Shown piece by piece: positions 43,645 through 57,300 of a stretch of 64,000 bases of DNA. This DNA comes from Opisthocomus hoazin. Lineage: Eukaryota; Chordata; Aves; Opisthocomiformes; Opisthocomidae. The notes beneath the pieces were generated by a model. It did no database searches, had not been told where the DNA came from, and worked only from the letters and a program-made list of their open reading frames with translations. The stretch's first letter is position 1. Every line of letters starts with the position of its first letter. Where the stretch lies: contig NC_134415.1 of assembly GCF_030867145.1 (NCBI RefSeq), positions 7,542,417 through 7,606,416 on the forward strand, read 5' to 3'. Position numbers and translations under genes: made by a program.

Positions 43645-43794
43645 TCCTGTGTTTTCTTATTCATCTGTCTTCATCTCAACCCATGCATTTTAGCTTTTGT
43701 CCATTCTCCTCTCCATCCCACTGGAGGGGAAGGGGAGGGGTGAGCGAGCGGCTGCCTGGTGCCTAGTTGCTGGCTGTCAGGTTAAACCACGACA
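43152..43794 (+). mobile_element. Solo LTR of an avian ERVL-type endogenous retrovirus
   Basis: It starts TGTCCTGGTTTCGGCTGGGG and TAGAGTTAATTTTCCTCCCA and ends GGTTAAACCACGACA, the standard ends of a very common avian LTR family. Internal landmarks are in order: GATATTCCATACCATA, a TATA-like TTTATAAAT near 43396, GCTCGGGGACTGGCTGTGAA, an ATT run, TCATCTCAACCCATG, and GAGCGAGCGGCTGCCTGGTG. ATGT flanks both sides (43148-43151 and 43795-43798), a plausible target duplication. No retroviral coding sequence is present. Confidence 0.93.
43591..43644 (+). repeat. (ATT)18 microsatellite inside the LTR
   Basis: Eighteen uninterrupted ATT units. This LTR family normally carries a shorter, interrupted ATT/ATC run at this place, so it is an expansion within the element. 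Confidence 0.95.
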
Positions 43795-46700
43795 ATGTTT
43801 ATCTGAAGTTATCAAGAAAAGGTATTGGAGAAATGGCATATGCTCACATAAAGAAAGTCTATTCCAAAACACGAGTCCTGAGAATTAGTTACAATTCAAA
43901 ATGCACTCATGGCTCCAGTAAAAACTTCTTGCTTATGGCAAGTCTTCTTTTTCTTTGTTTCCTTCTTTTCTTTTTATGTCTCTTTGCTTTTCTAGGTCTT
44001 GATATGTTTACTGGTTAGCGATAAAAATTGTTAGCTGAAGTAAATTTTATTCTTTTAATGTGTTTGACCAGAAAGCAGTAGATTGTGCAGCCCATGAACT
44101 TTTGGTCCCCTGAGCTGCACCAACAGTAGCAGATGCTGCCAGCGCTGAATTAGGGCATTGTCTGAGTTTTCAGTGTTTGAGATGAAGGCTGAGAGGAACA
44201 GGCATCCTCCCAAACATCAAATCATTACTGCCTTCAACAACACTGTTTTGTGCCTTTGAGTAAGTTGGTGTTGCTCAAAACAGTTGTCTCCTAGTGTGTC
44301 TCTTATAACTGTACTGTCAAGGCACTGCTCAAACGTGCTAGAAGTCTGATTGAAATTGAAAGATGAAAGGAAGAATCCATAGGTGAGAGGTTTCAGAAAT
44401 ACTTAGAAATAAGAATTGATGACAATAATCTGAGGGCCTTAATTTATTTAGCTCACAAAGAAAAGTAAAAGCCCGGCAATTTTAGTTCCCTTGAAATGAG
44501 CCTGCAGTGGAGGAAATATGTAAGGAAAGTATAACTGTATATGTTTCATACCCACACTCAAACTCCTGTTTGGTTTAAAGCTCCGTAACCACGCAGCTAT
44601 CCATTTGACCCCTCTGATGAATGCTGTAAGGTTGGTTTTCTACTCAGCTGACAGATGAAGCTCTGAGATACAGCCCTGTCTGGGGTGAGCCAGGGTGGCA
44701 GCGAGAGTGCGTTGCAGGACCTAGGGCTGGGCATGGTGAGACGCTGGAGAGAAAGCGGGGTTACCCCATTGCACCTTTCCAGAGCACCCGCAAAAAGCCA
44801 GGCTGTGCCAGGGTGGGTGGCTGTGTGAGGCTGTTTGCTGTTATCAGTGTCCAGCCCAGGACTGATTTGTTTGCCAGGGCTGGGAAAGGGTGGAAGTGAA
44901 AATTTCAGACCTTCTGGTTGGGCTTGCAGAAGGAAGTGCAAGAAAAAATGTTCCCTCCTGTCTCATCTACTCTTGTCAAGGGACAAGTCCACTGAGCAGG
45001 TCCCAGGCAGACTTGCTCTTCTTCACTTTGGCAACAATCTGATGAAAGAAAGCTAAGTGTTTCCTAGGCTCGTAAAGGTTTGACCTTCAAGGCTCTCTTT
45101 TCCTAGGCTCTTAAAGGTTTGACCCCGTGGTACCAAATGGCACCATTTCCTTCACTGACTGACTCGGTAGGTGTAGGGAGGCATGAGCCAGCCTGTGTGA
45201 CATCTGCCTGAGTGACACAGCCCCGAGGAAACACCAGCTTACTTTCTTCAGGCTGCTCCTTCCAATGCTCTGAGTTTTCCCCAAAAATGGAAAGAGGTTT
45301 TAGACCCTCCCCTGGGGTCAGACAAGTCCCATTTCTTCCATAGACCTTAAACATCCCGTTTGACTGCCTGTGAAGGAGCCAAGAGAGCCTTCTGCTGAGA
45401 ATTCCCTGTCAGCACTGGGCTCTGTAGACAGTGGTGATACACCTCAACCCTCTTTGTGGAGGGAGAGACCAGTTCTTGATGGCTGCTGTCCCCTTACCCT
45501 GGCCTTGCCCTCTGGTGAGTGAGAGGTAGTGGTGTATGTGCTACCCTGAGCTCTTCCAGCATCTGCTCACAAGGGTTGAGATGCGGTGGGGTCATCCATC
45601 CCACAGGATTTCAGCACCAGCCAAGAGCCAGAGATTCTCCCCATCACATGCAAAGGTTTGATGAGAGAGTGTGTTTCCCAACTCCTGCTACACTCCCCTG
45701 AGCAAGAACCCCTTCCCCTCTCACAAATAAGGACTTTTTCCTGGGTGAGGCAGCAGCTCCAGGCCTCTGGCTCCTGCTGAGCTCACTGTTCAAGTCATTC
45801 TTCAATGCTGCTCCTCTGGAGTTTAGAATCGTACTCAGAGCTGTATAAGAAAATGCCTTTTTATGAGAAAAAGCCTTTTTCTTTGGTCTAGATCTAATCT
45901 GTGTGGAAAGCATTCAACTAATTTCTTCTTTCTTATGCAATTTATTTAACTGCAACAAAAAGATTTAGCATTAGATGACTCATTAGAGAACTTAGAGCTA
46001 TATCCTGAGCTCATTCAGCCTTCACTCTCGAATGTCCTTCAGTGCAAGGTGCATCAATCATTTTAATCCTGGAGCTGCCTATGCTCCTCAGAATTTATTT
46101 TTCTGTTCATCTCTGCTCTTCAGAATTATTTAGATGGGAATTAAGACGAAAACTGAGTGGATAGCAGGAGTCACCTACCATAGTCCAGGGACTCTGATGG
46201 AAGAAACTCTCCCTGCAAGATCTTTTCTGGTAGATTTGTTGATTGTGACCTTAATGTCTGACCTGTACTAGAGGAATGAACTTCTTTGTACATCACATTC
46301 TCTGTATCACTGGGGACTTTTTGGCATACTGTGTGCTATACCATGCACCTTGGATTCCCTTTGAGAAGGGAGACATTTTTGAGATCTTCAGATGTTTCAT
46401 ATCAGTTTGAGAATACACAAGAATTTGCATTTTAAAATGAAAATACAAAGTATTTATAGAGCTCAGAATGAAATCTCAGGGGAAGCCCTTTCTTTGATGC
46501 TGAGATTCAAAAAGAGGTCATTGCCATGTGGTCCCACAAATATACCAGTTCAGAAAAGTTGATTTCTGATTTCTAAAGGGCTTGAGTTCCCAACTGTGTG
46601 TATGTGTATTCTAAAAATAGGATTTCAGACTAGCAGACGCAAAAGTTTCAGAGGCAACCAGGGATTATTGCATCTTCAAGACATGAGAAAGAGTGTAGAG

Positions 46701-48789
46701 ATAAAGAAGGATAGGGATACTTTCAATTTAAATGCATGAAAACAATACGTGCTGGTTTTCTGGTGTGAGTTGAACACATAGCGCCAGGTGCTGCCAGGAA
46801 CCCAGTAAGAAAAGGGATGGAGCCATCCTGCTCTCTTCATCACTTTGGCCCTGGTCCACACCTGCATCCAGTCAGGAGAGAGCAATAGGGGATGCTACTG
46901 TGGGATAGAACAGGGCTAGGGAGAGGGACAGATGCGTAACAAGAACTGTAGTGTCGCTAAGTCTGTCCTTTGAGCCTCATAGGTGCCACCATAGGAACAC
47001 CCCAGTGATTCAGATTCCTACAGCCACCGCTCAACTGTTTGTGTGCTGAGAAATCCGATCAAAGGCTTCAGAAGTCTTGTCACCAGGGATAGGACACAAG
47101 ACACAGCACGCCTGCTTTCCCATTTTGGACCAAGAAAGACAAGAAATTAATTCCAGAAGTAGAGCTAAAGTTAGCATCTCTCCAGTCGGAGTTTATTCTT
47201 CTGACCTTATTTGCCCCAGATCTCCATTCCCCAAAAGGTACATGGAAATAAGGGGAAAAATACGCCATCAATGCACCCATTTAATTTTTTCCGTTAAAGC
47301 ACAGTTTCACTAGAAACATATTGGTTCATTGAGCTGCCCAGCCTTTGTTCAAAACAGGCTTGTGATTACTCATGACCGGGGATGTTCACATTTGCACTTC
47401 AAAGGCATGAAAGAGAAGCAGATCCAGCGTATGGAGCAACCTTCAAGCCACGCTGTGGCACCAGGACATCAGTTTGCTCACTTGCAACACTTCTTCACAA
47501 ATACAAGTGGGCAAAACAATAGATAATTAGGATTTTTTTTTTTTTTTGTGGGCTAATGGCTAGGAAGGGACAGGGAAAGGCTCATAGATGAGAAGAAAAG
47601 GGAAAGGCAAAGAGGACTAGTGATCGACTCTAGTTTCTCCTTCTCCCCATACGTTTTCCCAGCACCTGTGCCGCATGAGGCTCAGTGGAGGAGACATCTG
47701 TTTGCATCCTGACGATGTGGGGTCAGTTAGACACACGCTTCTCGGACTTGAAATGTATCACCAAAAAAAAGACTTGGCAATGTCACACTACCTGCTTCTA
47801 ATGTGGTGGAGATTTAAACAGACCTGCTGTCTCACTTCTGGCTCTTTGCAGATGCCCTCGTGCAGGAGAACTCTTGATTTCAGCTCTCAGATGGTTCCCA
47901 GCCAGGACACATGCAGGCTTGTGCGGCAGAAAGGCTCCAAAGGTCACCAGCTGTCCTTAATAAATCAATACATTAACTCAGTAAATCCCAATCAAAGCTA
48001 CATGGGACATGTCTCTCGACTTTACATTATTTGATTGCATTTAATACTTTGTTAATTTTCCAGATGTTTTCTTCAGAATTTTAACAGTGCTTCTGCAGCA
48101 GTAAAAATTAATGCTGCTCCTGGATCTGATTGCCTGTTTCAGTGCTGTTCTGTGGAAAACAATCTCACATCATTTAACAGTTTAATTTGCTGAAGACCTT
48201 TAAACAAATTCATTTAACAAGCACTCAGTGGCACTGAAAATATATATTGAAAAGCTTTCAAATAAAAATGCCTGAGAGAAAGGCCAGGCAAATTGATGCA
48301 CTTAGACCTAGGAGTGAATAAGCAATAATGGATGATATTTAGGGTTTGGAAGTTGGAAAGATGAGTGAGGTCTTAGCAGAGAAGAAAGGGAAGGTCAGGG
48401 AAAGAGAGAGAAGGAGGTTCTGCTGGGAGGCTGTAGCTTTCTCTCCTCTGATCCTGAACTGGTGTCATTTAAGTCCCAGCTGAATTATGTGGCTCCAGAC
48501 CACATGATTTCTTTCTTACTTGCTCAGGGCCCTAGCCAAGGGGTGGTTTGACGAATATGTAATTCATAGTGCTGCCTGGATACCCTGTGGGCTTTTAATC
48601 TTATCTCCCTTTAGTTTTTCATATCCGTTTTGACATCAGCTACTCTCATACAATTGCAACTGCACTGAAGCAGGAGCTCTTTGGACTGCTGTGGAAATCC
48701 ACAAAATCCATCAAAAAAATCTTATTGAAACATCAAAAGAACCCATTTCTGTTCAGTGAGATCTTACACTGAACTTCAATAATACTATA
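43795..48789. other. Single-copy DNA without a recognised gene
   Basis: No exon, RNA gene or clear mobile element is recognised. A small direct duplication with TTCCTAGGCTC and TAAAGGTTTGACC occurs at about 45060-45085 and 45101-45125. Short open frames lack homology or exon borders. Confidence 0.55.
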
Positions 48790-49070
48790 ATTGAGTCTGC
48801 GGCCCCAGCTTCTCTCCTCCACTTCCTCTATCTATTCCTTTGTTTTTACGGTCCTTCATCCATCCCTCAAGTACATTGTCTCTTTGATTGCTTTCTCCCT
48901 CTCTTTATTTCTGTTCCTCCCTTTTCCACATGTAAGAACTCCATTTCTCTTCTGCTTTACGCAGTCTTTCTCTTTCCTTTTTTCCCTTACCCTTTGCCTA
49001 CCTTTTATCATTTTTGCCGACACCTTTTTCTTTCCTTCCCTCCCTCCTTCCTCCCCTCACCGCTCCTGGG
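48790..49070 (+). repeat. Pyrimidine-rich low-complexity stretch
   Basis: About 280 bp dominated by C and T on the + strand (runs such as TTTCCTTCCCTCCCTCCTTC). An open frame across it is a by-product of base composition. Confidence 0.75.
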
Positions 49071-52000
49071 GTTCAGCTGTGGCCATCGGTGACTCCACAG
49101 CAGATCCTGAAGTGGCTTACAACCTCGCAGGGATGGCACTCATCCCTGTGCTCTCCCCAGCTCAGCCTGAAAGGGGCAGAAAATCCTCATGTTCTCGTCT
49201 CTCCCCATCGCTTCTCCTTGGGGAAAACTGAGCAGAAGTTGGGCTAGGTGCCCCTGGGGCCGCCTTCCAGCCTGAGGACCACTCATGTTGGAGAATCCCT
49301 CGATGCTTTGTCCTTAGATGTAGGGCACAGCAGCAACCTGACGTAATGTGAAGCTGCAACCAGGGCACGTGGGCAACCAGAGCTCGTGCTGATACTTAGA
49401 CCTCTAGTGAATTGATTTCGGTGCTAAGGGGTGCTGCGGGATGTTGCATCTGCTCACGGGTACTGTTGTGTCTTTGGGGAGAGGAGCTGTACCGGGAGGG
49501 CCGATTTAAAACTTTCCTTCTCCTGCAGCCAAGATCAAATATCTTGTAACAGGGAACATGTCTTGCCTACGGGGCTGGACTGTGTCCTGCTAATAACAAT
49601 ATTCCCTGAATAGATTTTAACATCTTTTTTCTCTTGTTCATTTAAAATTGGTATTTGAAAGGTTCCTTTAAATGCATTTAGACATTTCCCTGGATGATCA
49701 ATTATCTCGATTCATGTAACGTTCTCATGCGTAAGTATTTCCTATGATGGCAATAAATGAAATTCAGTAATAAACTCTCATAAATTTATTAAGGTCCCAC
49801 AGCCACAGATCACCATTGTCAGTTCATATAATGCTTCCCTAGTTACTTAGAAGCCATATTACACACCATTACATTTATAATACCACTTAATATTGGTCCA
49901 CTTAACAACCTCTCAAACATTTGGAACTGAATTTACAGTCTCTCATCAGTGCCTCTCTGAGGTTTATGGCAGCATTTCCTCTCTAAATGTTTTTGTGGTC
50001 TGAGAAAGGATTGTTTTCATTGAAGTGTCATAAGCTTCGCTCAGCAACTCACTTATTTCTCCCCTCTTTATGTCTCTCTCTTTTTCCTCTCAGCTCAGAC
50101 CCTCCTCATTCTGTCTATATTCCACTCAGCGCTAACCCCTCTTTACGCAGACGACAGCCTTAGGTCCTCGTTGTAAATCTTCAATGCAAGTAGCCCCAGA
50201 TCCTGCACGCTGCTTGCAACAGCAGGAAACAGCTTCTGGGAATGTCATTGCCTTGGTAGTATTAGCTGCTGTTATCTTGTGGAATAAACTTTACATCCCT
50301 GCTTTCTGCTGATTATTCCTAAAAACACACAGCAGTCTGAATCTGTGCAATCAAGTGTCTCCTCTTTTCTGAGCCCATTTTCCCCTGCTTACTCTCAACA
50401 CCTCTCCCTGGCCAATGACCTCACGTTCAGGTGGGTCAGGCATGTTGACAGACCAGGGTACGAGTTTCCAGACTGAGATACATGACCAGTTCTCATCTAG
50501 TGTTGCTGGCTAAGTAAAGTTCAGAAAGGCGTTGTGATTAGAAAAGCCTACGGAGCGTACAAACCACAGTGAACTGGAACTACTGGTTTTGTGCTGTCAC
50601 CCTCTGATTTAGATCTGAGTGCTTCTGAATTTGCCAGGTGAGGCGTGACATGGGTTTTACCCTTTCGTCATGCTCTCTGCAGCCGGCTTACGCAGGAAAC
50701 GCATGACAAAGTTCCCCCTGTCTGAACAGGTTCCTGGGCAAGAACAGAACTTCTCGCGTTTATGATGATTTTTCTCTCTGTAGTGCAGTATATCAGTGTT
50801 ATATTGTAACAGCAGCAATCCATTAATGTTATAATATCGTGCTTATGGAAGGACTTTTGTAGAAAATCCTAATGAACCTTTCAGGACCTTTTCAGAGCCT
50901 GAATGCAGATCGAGGATCTGCTTGCCAGGGGCCAGGAAAGATGGATCGAGGTAACTGCTGATCCCGTCTATGTTCTTCCACGCATCCTGGCCCCAGCTTT
51001 TCCCCCGGTGTCACCGCACTGGGCTGCAGGTGTGCAGGCTCCCCGCCTTCCATAGACCTCGCTGCTGGGTCAGCCTGACAGCTGGATAGGGCTCAGCCTG
51101 TCCTGGGCTGCTGCCATCTGAGACCCGACTTTTCCCAGCATGTAGCCAGTGCTAACTTTGTTATGAAATAAACCTTTACTGATGAAACGCTCCAGCTTTC
51201 GTGGAAAGGCAGAGGCACATTGTACATGGTGTATGGACTGGAAAACAACCCCTGCCCGTCAGGCTGGTGGAGAATGTGAGCACTGCTGTGTGATCGATAC
51301 CGGTCTCAGCTTTCTGCAGCTCTGCTCGGCAAGGGGCAGCCAGAAAGCCTCAAAAATCACCAGCAAAAAGCCTTTTCCACTAACACTGTAAAGATCAAAA
51401 CATGGCTTTCTATTCCTGTAGCTGTGCAGAGTTTTAATTGGGGCTTTGTGCCTGGGGGGATTTTTTCTCCTTCACTTGATGCCGTTTTTTCATATTCGTT
51501 GACGAAATGAAACGGTGTCTCGACAAGACACCACAAAAGGGAAAGAAGATCTTTTTCAGCAGAAGAAAACCAGCCTGATGATTAATCTCTGCCATCGGCG
51601 CGGTTGCTCAGGTGCCGACACAGCCAGCCGCCTCCAGGCACTGGTACGTGGCCACGGGGCAGACGGCCGCCACGCTTTGAGCCAGCGTTGCCCCTCCATC
51701 CCCAGCTGCAGGCAGATGGAGGTTGTTGCCTGCTGCAGGCGAGTAGGCAAAGGGGAGCTGAATGCTTCTGCCTTTCAGTTGCTTCCATAGAAAATCCGTC
51801 TGTTTAGCTAAAAACGGCAATAAAGGAGTGCTCGTTCCAGACTTCCAGGAGTTGGGGACATGCCTTGCTCCCCCAGCCCCGCCGCACGGGCAACGCTCTC
51901 TGGCAGAGGGGCCAGCCATGCCGCTGAGGTTGGGACCATGCCAAGCCTCCACAGCCGGCTCCCGAGAGCGGTCCTGCGGCCTCGCCTGCCGTGATTGCCC

Positions 52001-53799
52001 CCGTGGAGATGCTTCCACTCCCGTCCGGCTTGGGCCAGCTCCACGAGCAGCAGGCTGGGCTGGAGCTTCTCCCGGGAAGCAAACGGCAGAGTCAGCACAG
52101 CCTGGCTCTCTAATCTCCTTTTTTTACTGGGGGGTGGGGGGTAATCTGGATTGCTACACAGAAGATTGTACCTCCTGCAGCCTGTCTATTGATAGAATTG
52201 CGCTGGATCGAAAGGTAAACCTTTTCTGCGTAGATAAGATGCAGCATTAGCATTTTTGCAATTTCCTGAAACCCCCTTGCACACTTTCTTCACACAGATG
52301 AAAAATAGGTGGGTGATTATAATTGTAATCTCCTTATTTTGTCTTTGTGGATGCTACAGAAGGGATTCTTTTCTTTTTTTTGCACTTTTTTTTTGGCCTT
52401 GGTATTATTACGCTGAGGTTTTGAACAGCTGAGTTGCCTGGAAATTCATATTTCCCCAGAAGAACCATTTGGCTTGTCTGCTGATGGCAGAGAGTGCGAG
52501 CTGGCTCGCTTACAAAAGAGAAAGCTTATTTTGCCAGCAGCAACTGTGTCTTTCATTCAACCTGGAACAGCAGACAGGAAACCGAGGGACTGTTCAAGAA
52601 GCAATTCCAAGGAAATTACAGTCTGAAATCAGCTTTGAAAGAACTGTGATGGAAAGCAACTGTAATATTTCTTTGAGTTTTCTGTTGCCATTCCTCCCCC
52701 ACTTTTCTTTTTAAAGAGAATACTAGAACGAAACCAACTTTCATTCAGGAGGAAAGTATATCAATTCAGTTTCGTGTCTTTCAGCTTCTTCTCGTCTCTG
52801 ATTTGTGAGCACCTAAAAAGGCACCTTCTGTCACTTCGGTGAGGGGATGTGTCCCATATTTGAAGTTTGCATCATTTCATTTCCTCAGTGATCTCCATGC
52901 CTTAGAAGAAATTGTTTTTTCTTAAAGTATTATATCTGAAACAGGCTTTTGTTTTGTCTAGAGAGATTCTCCCATTCCTTTAATGAAAAAAAATCCATTT
53001 TAATGTGAGCTCATCTTCTTGATTCTCTCACAACTTTATTTCTACTAAACGGAGAACTGTGCCCTGTGGGTACATTTCTCGGGAGGGAAGATGTCACAGG
53101 CAGCAGAAGGTACAAAGTAGTAACACCAGCTAAACAGTCTCCATTTCTCCCAGTTGGTGATATCTGGGAGGCAAGCAAATGTGTTACATGTGCTGAGTGC
53201 TGTGCCTTTGTCGTGTATATGTGCCTTTTCCAGTTTACAATATGCAAAAATTTGGAGGAGCAGAAAACTGTGTAAGAGCTTGCAAAGGGAGGACTGAGAC
53301 AGTAACTGCAGTGCACCCCATGTCTAGGTGGTGTTCTTCTCCACCAAGAGATCAATTCTATAGTTTGCCTTTACACTCTTTTATTACAACAGAGTCCTGA
53401 GGAGGCTGAGCAGGGATGTGCTTCTCCACGTGACCATGCTGGCTGAGGCCACAGAGCCCATCCTGCTCATGGCAGGAGGATGCTGTCACGGTGACCATCC
53501 TGTCGTGACCATCCTGTCATGGTGGCTGCTTGAATGCATGTTCTCGTGCAGTGACTTTACTGTGCAGAAGCAGGCCAGGCCCCAGACAGACTGTCCTGGG
53601 GCCATGGATTGGGCACCCTGGTACCCAACTCAGGGCAGCTGCACCGCTGGGGGCACAACGGACCCATCCAGTTTTCCCTCGGCACCTCAGTGAGCATCTC
53701 TCCCAGCTCTTCCACTACTGTATTGCTCATGATACCAATGCCGGAAATCATCCCGTGGCAGCACAGGGAAGACCATAATTAAAATATAAATGCAACCAT
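49071..53799. other. Single-copy DNA without a recognised gene
   Basis: GC-richer around 51600-52100, where overlapping open frames appear on both strands. None resembles a known protein or has convincing splice sites in series. T-rich runs near 52370-52395. Confidence 0.5.
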
Positions 53800-54340
53800 A
53801 CCAGCTGAGCCCAGAGGTCCATCCAGCATCCTGCCTCCGGCTGGGGCCAGCAACAGGTCCTTATGAAGGAGCGTAAAAAACAGGACAAATACAAAGTGGT
53901 ACCTTCCCAGCTACTGATTTTTTAGGGGCTTCCTGAGCCAGAGGTTGCACCCAGACAGTCACGTTGCCTCACCACTGGTGGACACTCCTGGTTACATGAA
54001 TTTGTCTGAGCCCTTTCTTAATCTATTTGTATGTTTGGCCTCTGCAACTTGCAGTTAGTTTCACAGTTTAATTAGACGTTATGAGAAAAGGTGTTTCCTT
54101 CTCTGTGTTTTAAACCTGCTGCCTGATAATTGGGGTGCTTTCTAATTCTCATAGTGGGTGGAAGATTGAGTAATTGCTCCCTGTTTACTTCAGTTATCAT
54201 CATAAACCTCTGTTATCTCCCCTCTCAGCTGTCTCCTCTTTTCAGCCGGAGAGTCCAAGTCTAATTAGTCTGTCCTCATTTCAGCAAGGCTGAAATCCAG
54301 CCCAAAATAATTGCCAAGTGCGATGCTAGCACACTTGTCC
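53800..54340 (-). mobile_element. Old CR1-like LINE relic
   Basis: Contains CCAGAGGTCCATCCAGCATC, TTTAAACCTGCTGCCTGATA and CCTCTCAGCTGTCTCCTCTT followed by an AGTCTAATTAGTCTGTCCTC stretch. These are recognisable pieces of the 3' region of old amniote CR1/L3-type elements, in reverse orientation. Highly decayed; borders approximate. Confidence 0.6.
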
Positions 54341-57300
54341 AAATCGTACCTACAAACCTCTGGAGGTTATTGTGCTACTTATAAAACCAATGGACATCTT
54401 TACAAGACTTGTTATGAACGCAAAGGTCACATAAGGGGTACTCAGAGCAGAAGGACAGAACAATAAATATGTAACACTTTCACATAATGTCACTTTTGAT
54501 CAGCTACAGTGTGAAACTAAATGTTCTGGTAAAGATCGGGTGTTTCTGTGTATCCAGGAAACTCGCATCTGGCACAGAAATGCCTGAGAAGATGCCAAAT
54601 AAAATACGCTTCAATTCTGATTTCTTCAGAAGGGGAAAAATTAGGAAAGACAGACCTTTAATGGTAAAGTTCAACAAGGGGAGTTCTGTGGTGGTCTCGT
54701 TTTCTGATGTGGTTATGTCCAGCTGCCAAGGAATGGAGTCATTGTACATCAAGAGCTAAGATGCTTTGAAAGGCATTTATAAGTACCTGAATAATTTATA
54801 GTTGTCGAGATTATACAAAATCATATTAGTAAATGCACCATGGATAGCAGAATGAATGGTTTAGACATGCTTCATTTGAACTAGATGGATATCAAGATCC
54901 AACCTGTTTTTGGCTAAATCACAAGGAAGAGTGTTATGTCCTCCATTCTATTCTTCTCCATGTTACGGTAGGTGTTCTTCGCAAACTAATCTTTTAATAT
55001 TCACATCCATTACCATATGTAAAAAAGAGGGAATCATAACCTACTGCATATGTGTATACACACTTTAAAATCAATTTGTGACTTCATAAACCGAATTAAG
55101 AATGAGATTGTGCTGACTACAAAGGGACTCTTCAGGCATGAAGCTACTAATCTGCTGAAATATTTTGTATATATTTCAGGTAAAATGGACTTATATTAAA
55201 TGTCACATGTAACCATGGCACTGCAAAGTACTATATATTCAAAATAATCTCAGCAGCCACAACAGCTCTTTGATCAATATTACATGCAAAATTCTGTGCA
55301 AACACTGATCGGCATCTGAACTTCTGTGCAGAGACCACTTTTCCATCTGACAGTAGCTGTCTCCCCCTCCCCGGCACACAAATTGTGTTTTCACTTCCCG
55401 GGTGGCTCTCAGGGAGCCAGGAGTTCGGGTTGCTCCGGGGACTCGCAGGGCCATGGCTTTTTGGGCTGCTGGTCCACCTCAGTGTAGGCTGTTCCCTTCC
55501 AGTTTGTAGAAGCTTTGGAAGTACTAGGGGACTGTTAGAACTGGAGGAAAACCGGATTTTGAAATGTCTAAATCTTCTGTGAAATAAAGCTATCTTTCTT
55601 TACTCAGCTCTAAATATGAGGCAGATTTTGACTGAATGTTTTATGATGTGCAGAAATTTAATAACCTTTATACACCAGAGATTTAAGTTCTGTAACGAGT
55701 CCCAAAGTTTCAGAAGACTTATAGATTTAGAACATCAGTGTTGTCAGGGCTGCTTAAGGGGGACGGAGGGAGGTTCCTGAATGAGTATATGGTATCTTAA
55801 AAAAAAGGAAAATACAAGCTGAACACTCAGCTATGTAAAGAAAAACAACAGGCAAAGATAGACAAGCAAAAAATTGAAGGTGTGCTGTTTGTACACCCTT
55901 AAGACTAACGAACTGTTCAGATCTTGCAGCTTTACACGTGGAAAAATAGGAGGTGAAAACACAGACAGGCGCCTGAAGGGTGATGCTCCGCCGGCTTCGT
56001 CCTTGCCCCTCGTGGGCCTCCTACACACAGGCAGAAACCAGACAGCGAGGAGCGGGGTGGCCCATGTGCGAGTGCCCGGGCTTTGTTACAAGGGGCTTAG
56101 TCCTGGCTGTCAGAGCAGGTAGGCATCTTTCAGGCAGTTGCTCCACTCTGGAGACAACACTTGGTGGACCTAACCTTGGGGCTTCTGGTTTGAAAAAAAA
56201 AGAAATCAGAACAAAAAAAAGAGGTTATACCGCCTTGCCTTATTTCCCCTTCATTGTCTTGCACAGATCAAGTGCAACTTCATCCAACCAAGTGTGAATT
56301 ATCTCCTAGCTAGTCAGCAGCGCTTGGAAAAATCTTGCTACAGCCAGCAGCTTTAAAACTGCTTAGTATTTTCCACACGATGAAGGTTATTTGTCCAGTG
56401 ACTGCCACCTGCCTCCTCCTTACCCTTCTTTTAAACTAACAAAAACCATAGCTATCAATACATTCAAGGAACCTGGTATAGTCCTTCCTAGATCTTTAAT
56501 GGACATCATGCTATTTGGTTATGAAAAATTAATTCTTGAACTTCTGAAACTGAAAGAAAACTCCCTAGTGCAGGAAAAGCAATCATCCAAATGTTCATTC
56601 AGCAAAACACTAAAAATGAATTCAGACTTTGGGATAGAGTGCCACATCACTGTTTTCTTCTTCGCTTTTCTAAAAGCAACGTAATGTCCTCATTGATCTT
56701 AGAGTAACTATAGTAACGTTCCTGTTCTGGAATTGGGATGTACTTCAAGGCACACATTTGAGGAAATCTAAATCTTGATAGCTCATTGATGGTGAGCTTT
56801 TCAGTCACCGTTAGGATTCATCAGGCTGGCACCGGGGACACCAGTTCTCTGTGAGGCCAATCTCTCAAGCAACCTGCCTCCTGCAGGTAGCTGAAAACAA
56901 AAATCCTGAGGTTTCTGAAGTGTGGGGCTACTGATGAACGGCACATGAAGGCAGATAGAAATGCACTGGTCTTGAGCTTTCGTCTCAGTGTTCCTTATGA
57001 GTGCAAAATGGATTTGCAGCTCAGCTCAGGACAAAACAGTTTTACAAACACTGAGCATGGCTGTAAGCCGTTACCCAGGCTGGGTGTCAGCAGGGAACAG
57101 GTACTCACATGGCAGCAATTTCTTAACTCCTCCCCTCCTTTCTGCTCACCTAGGTATCAAGGAACAAATTGGGATGCATCAGCGGCTCATCCCAAGCCCC
57201 ATGGCAACGTCTTCCATCTCATACATGTGATGCTCTATTATGGAGCTCACAACCTGCTCCCCCAATCTCTATTTTGTTCTGTTCACATTTGGAGCACTAC

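Noticed and set aside
43476..43766. Open frames rich in leucine, tyrosine or isoleucine on both strands
   Set aside because: They are translations of the (ATT)18 tract inside the solo LTR.
48791..49231. 146-codon open frame, the longest in its neighbourhood
   Set aside because: It lies over pyrimidine-rich low-complexity DNA, has biased composition (Ser, Phe, Leu, Pro) and no homology or exon context.
51608..52250. Overlapping open frames of 90-160 codons on both strands
   Set aside because: They overlap each other in a GC-rich stretch, resemble no known protein and have no convincing chain of splice sites.
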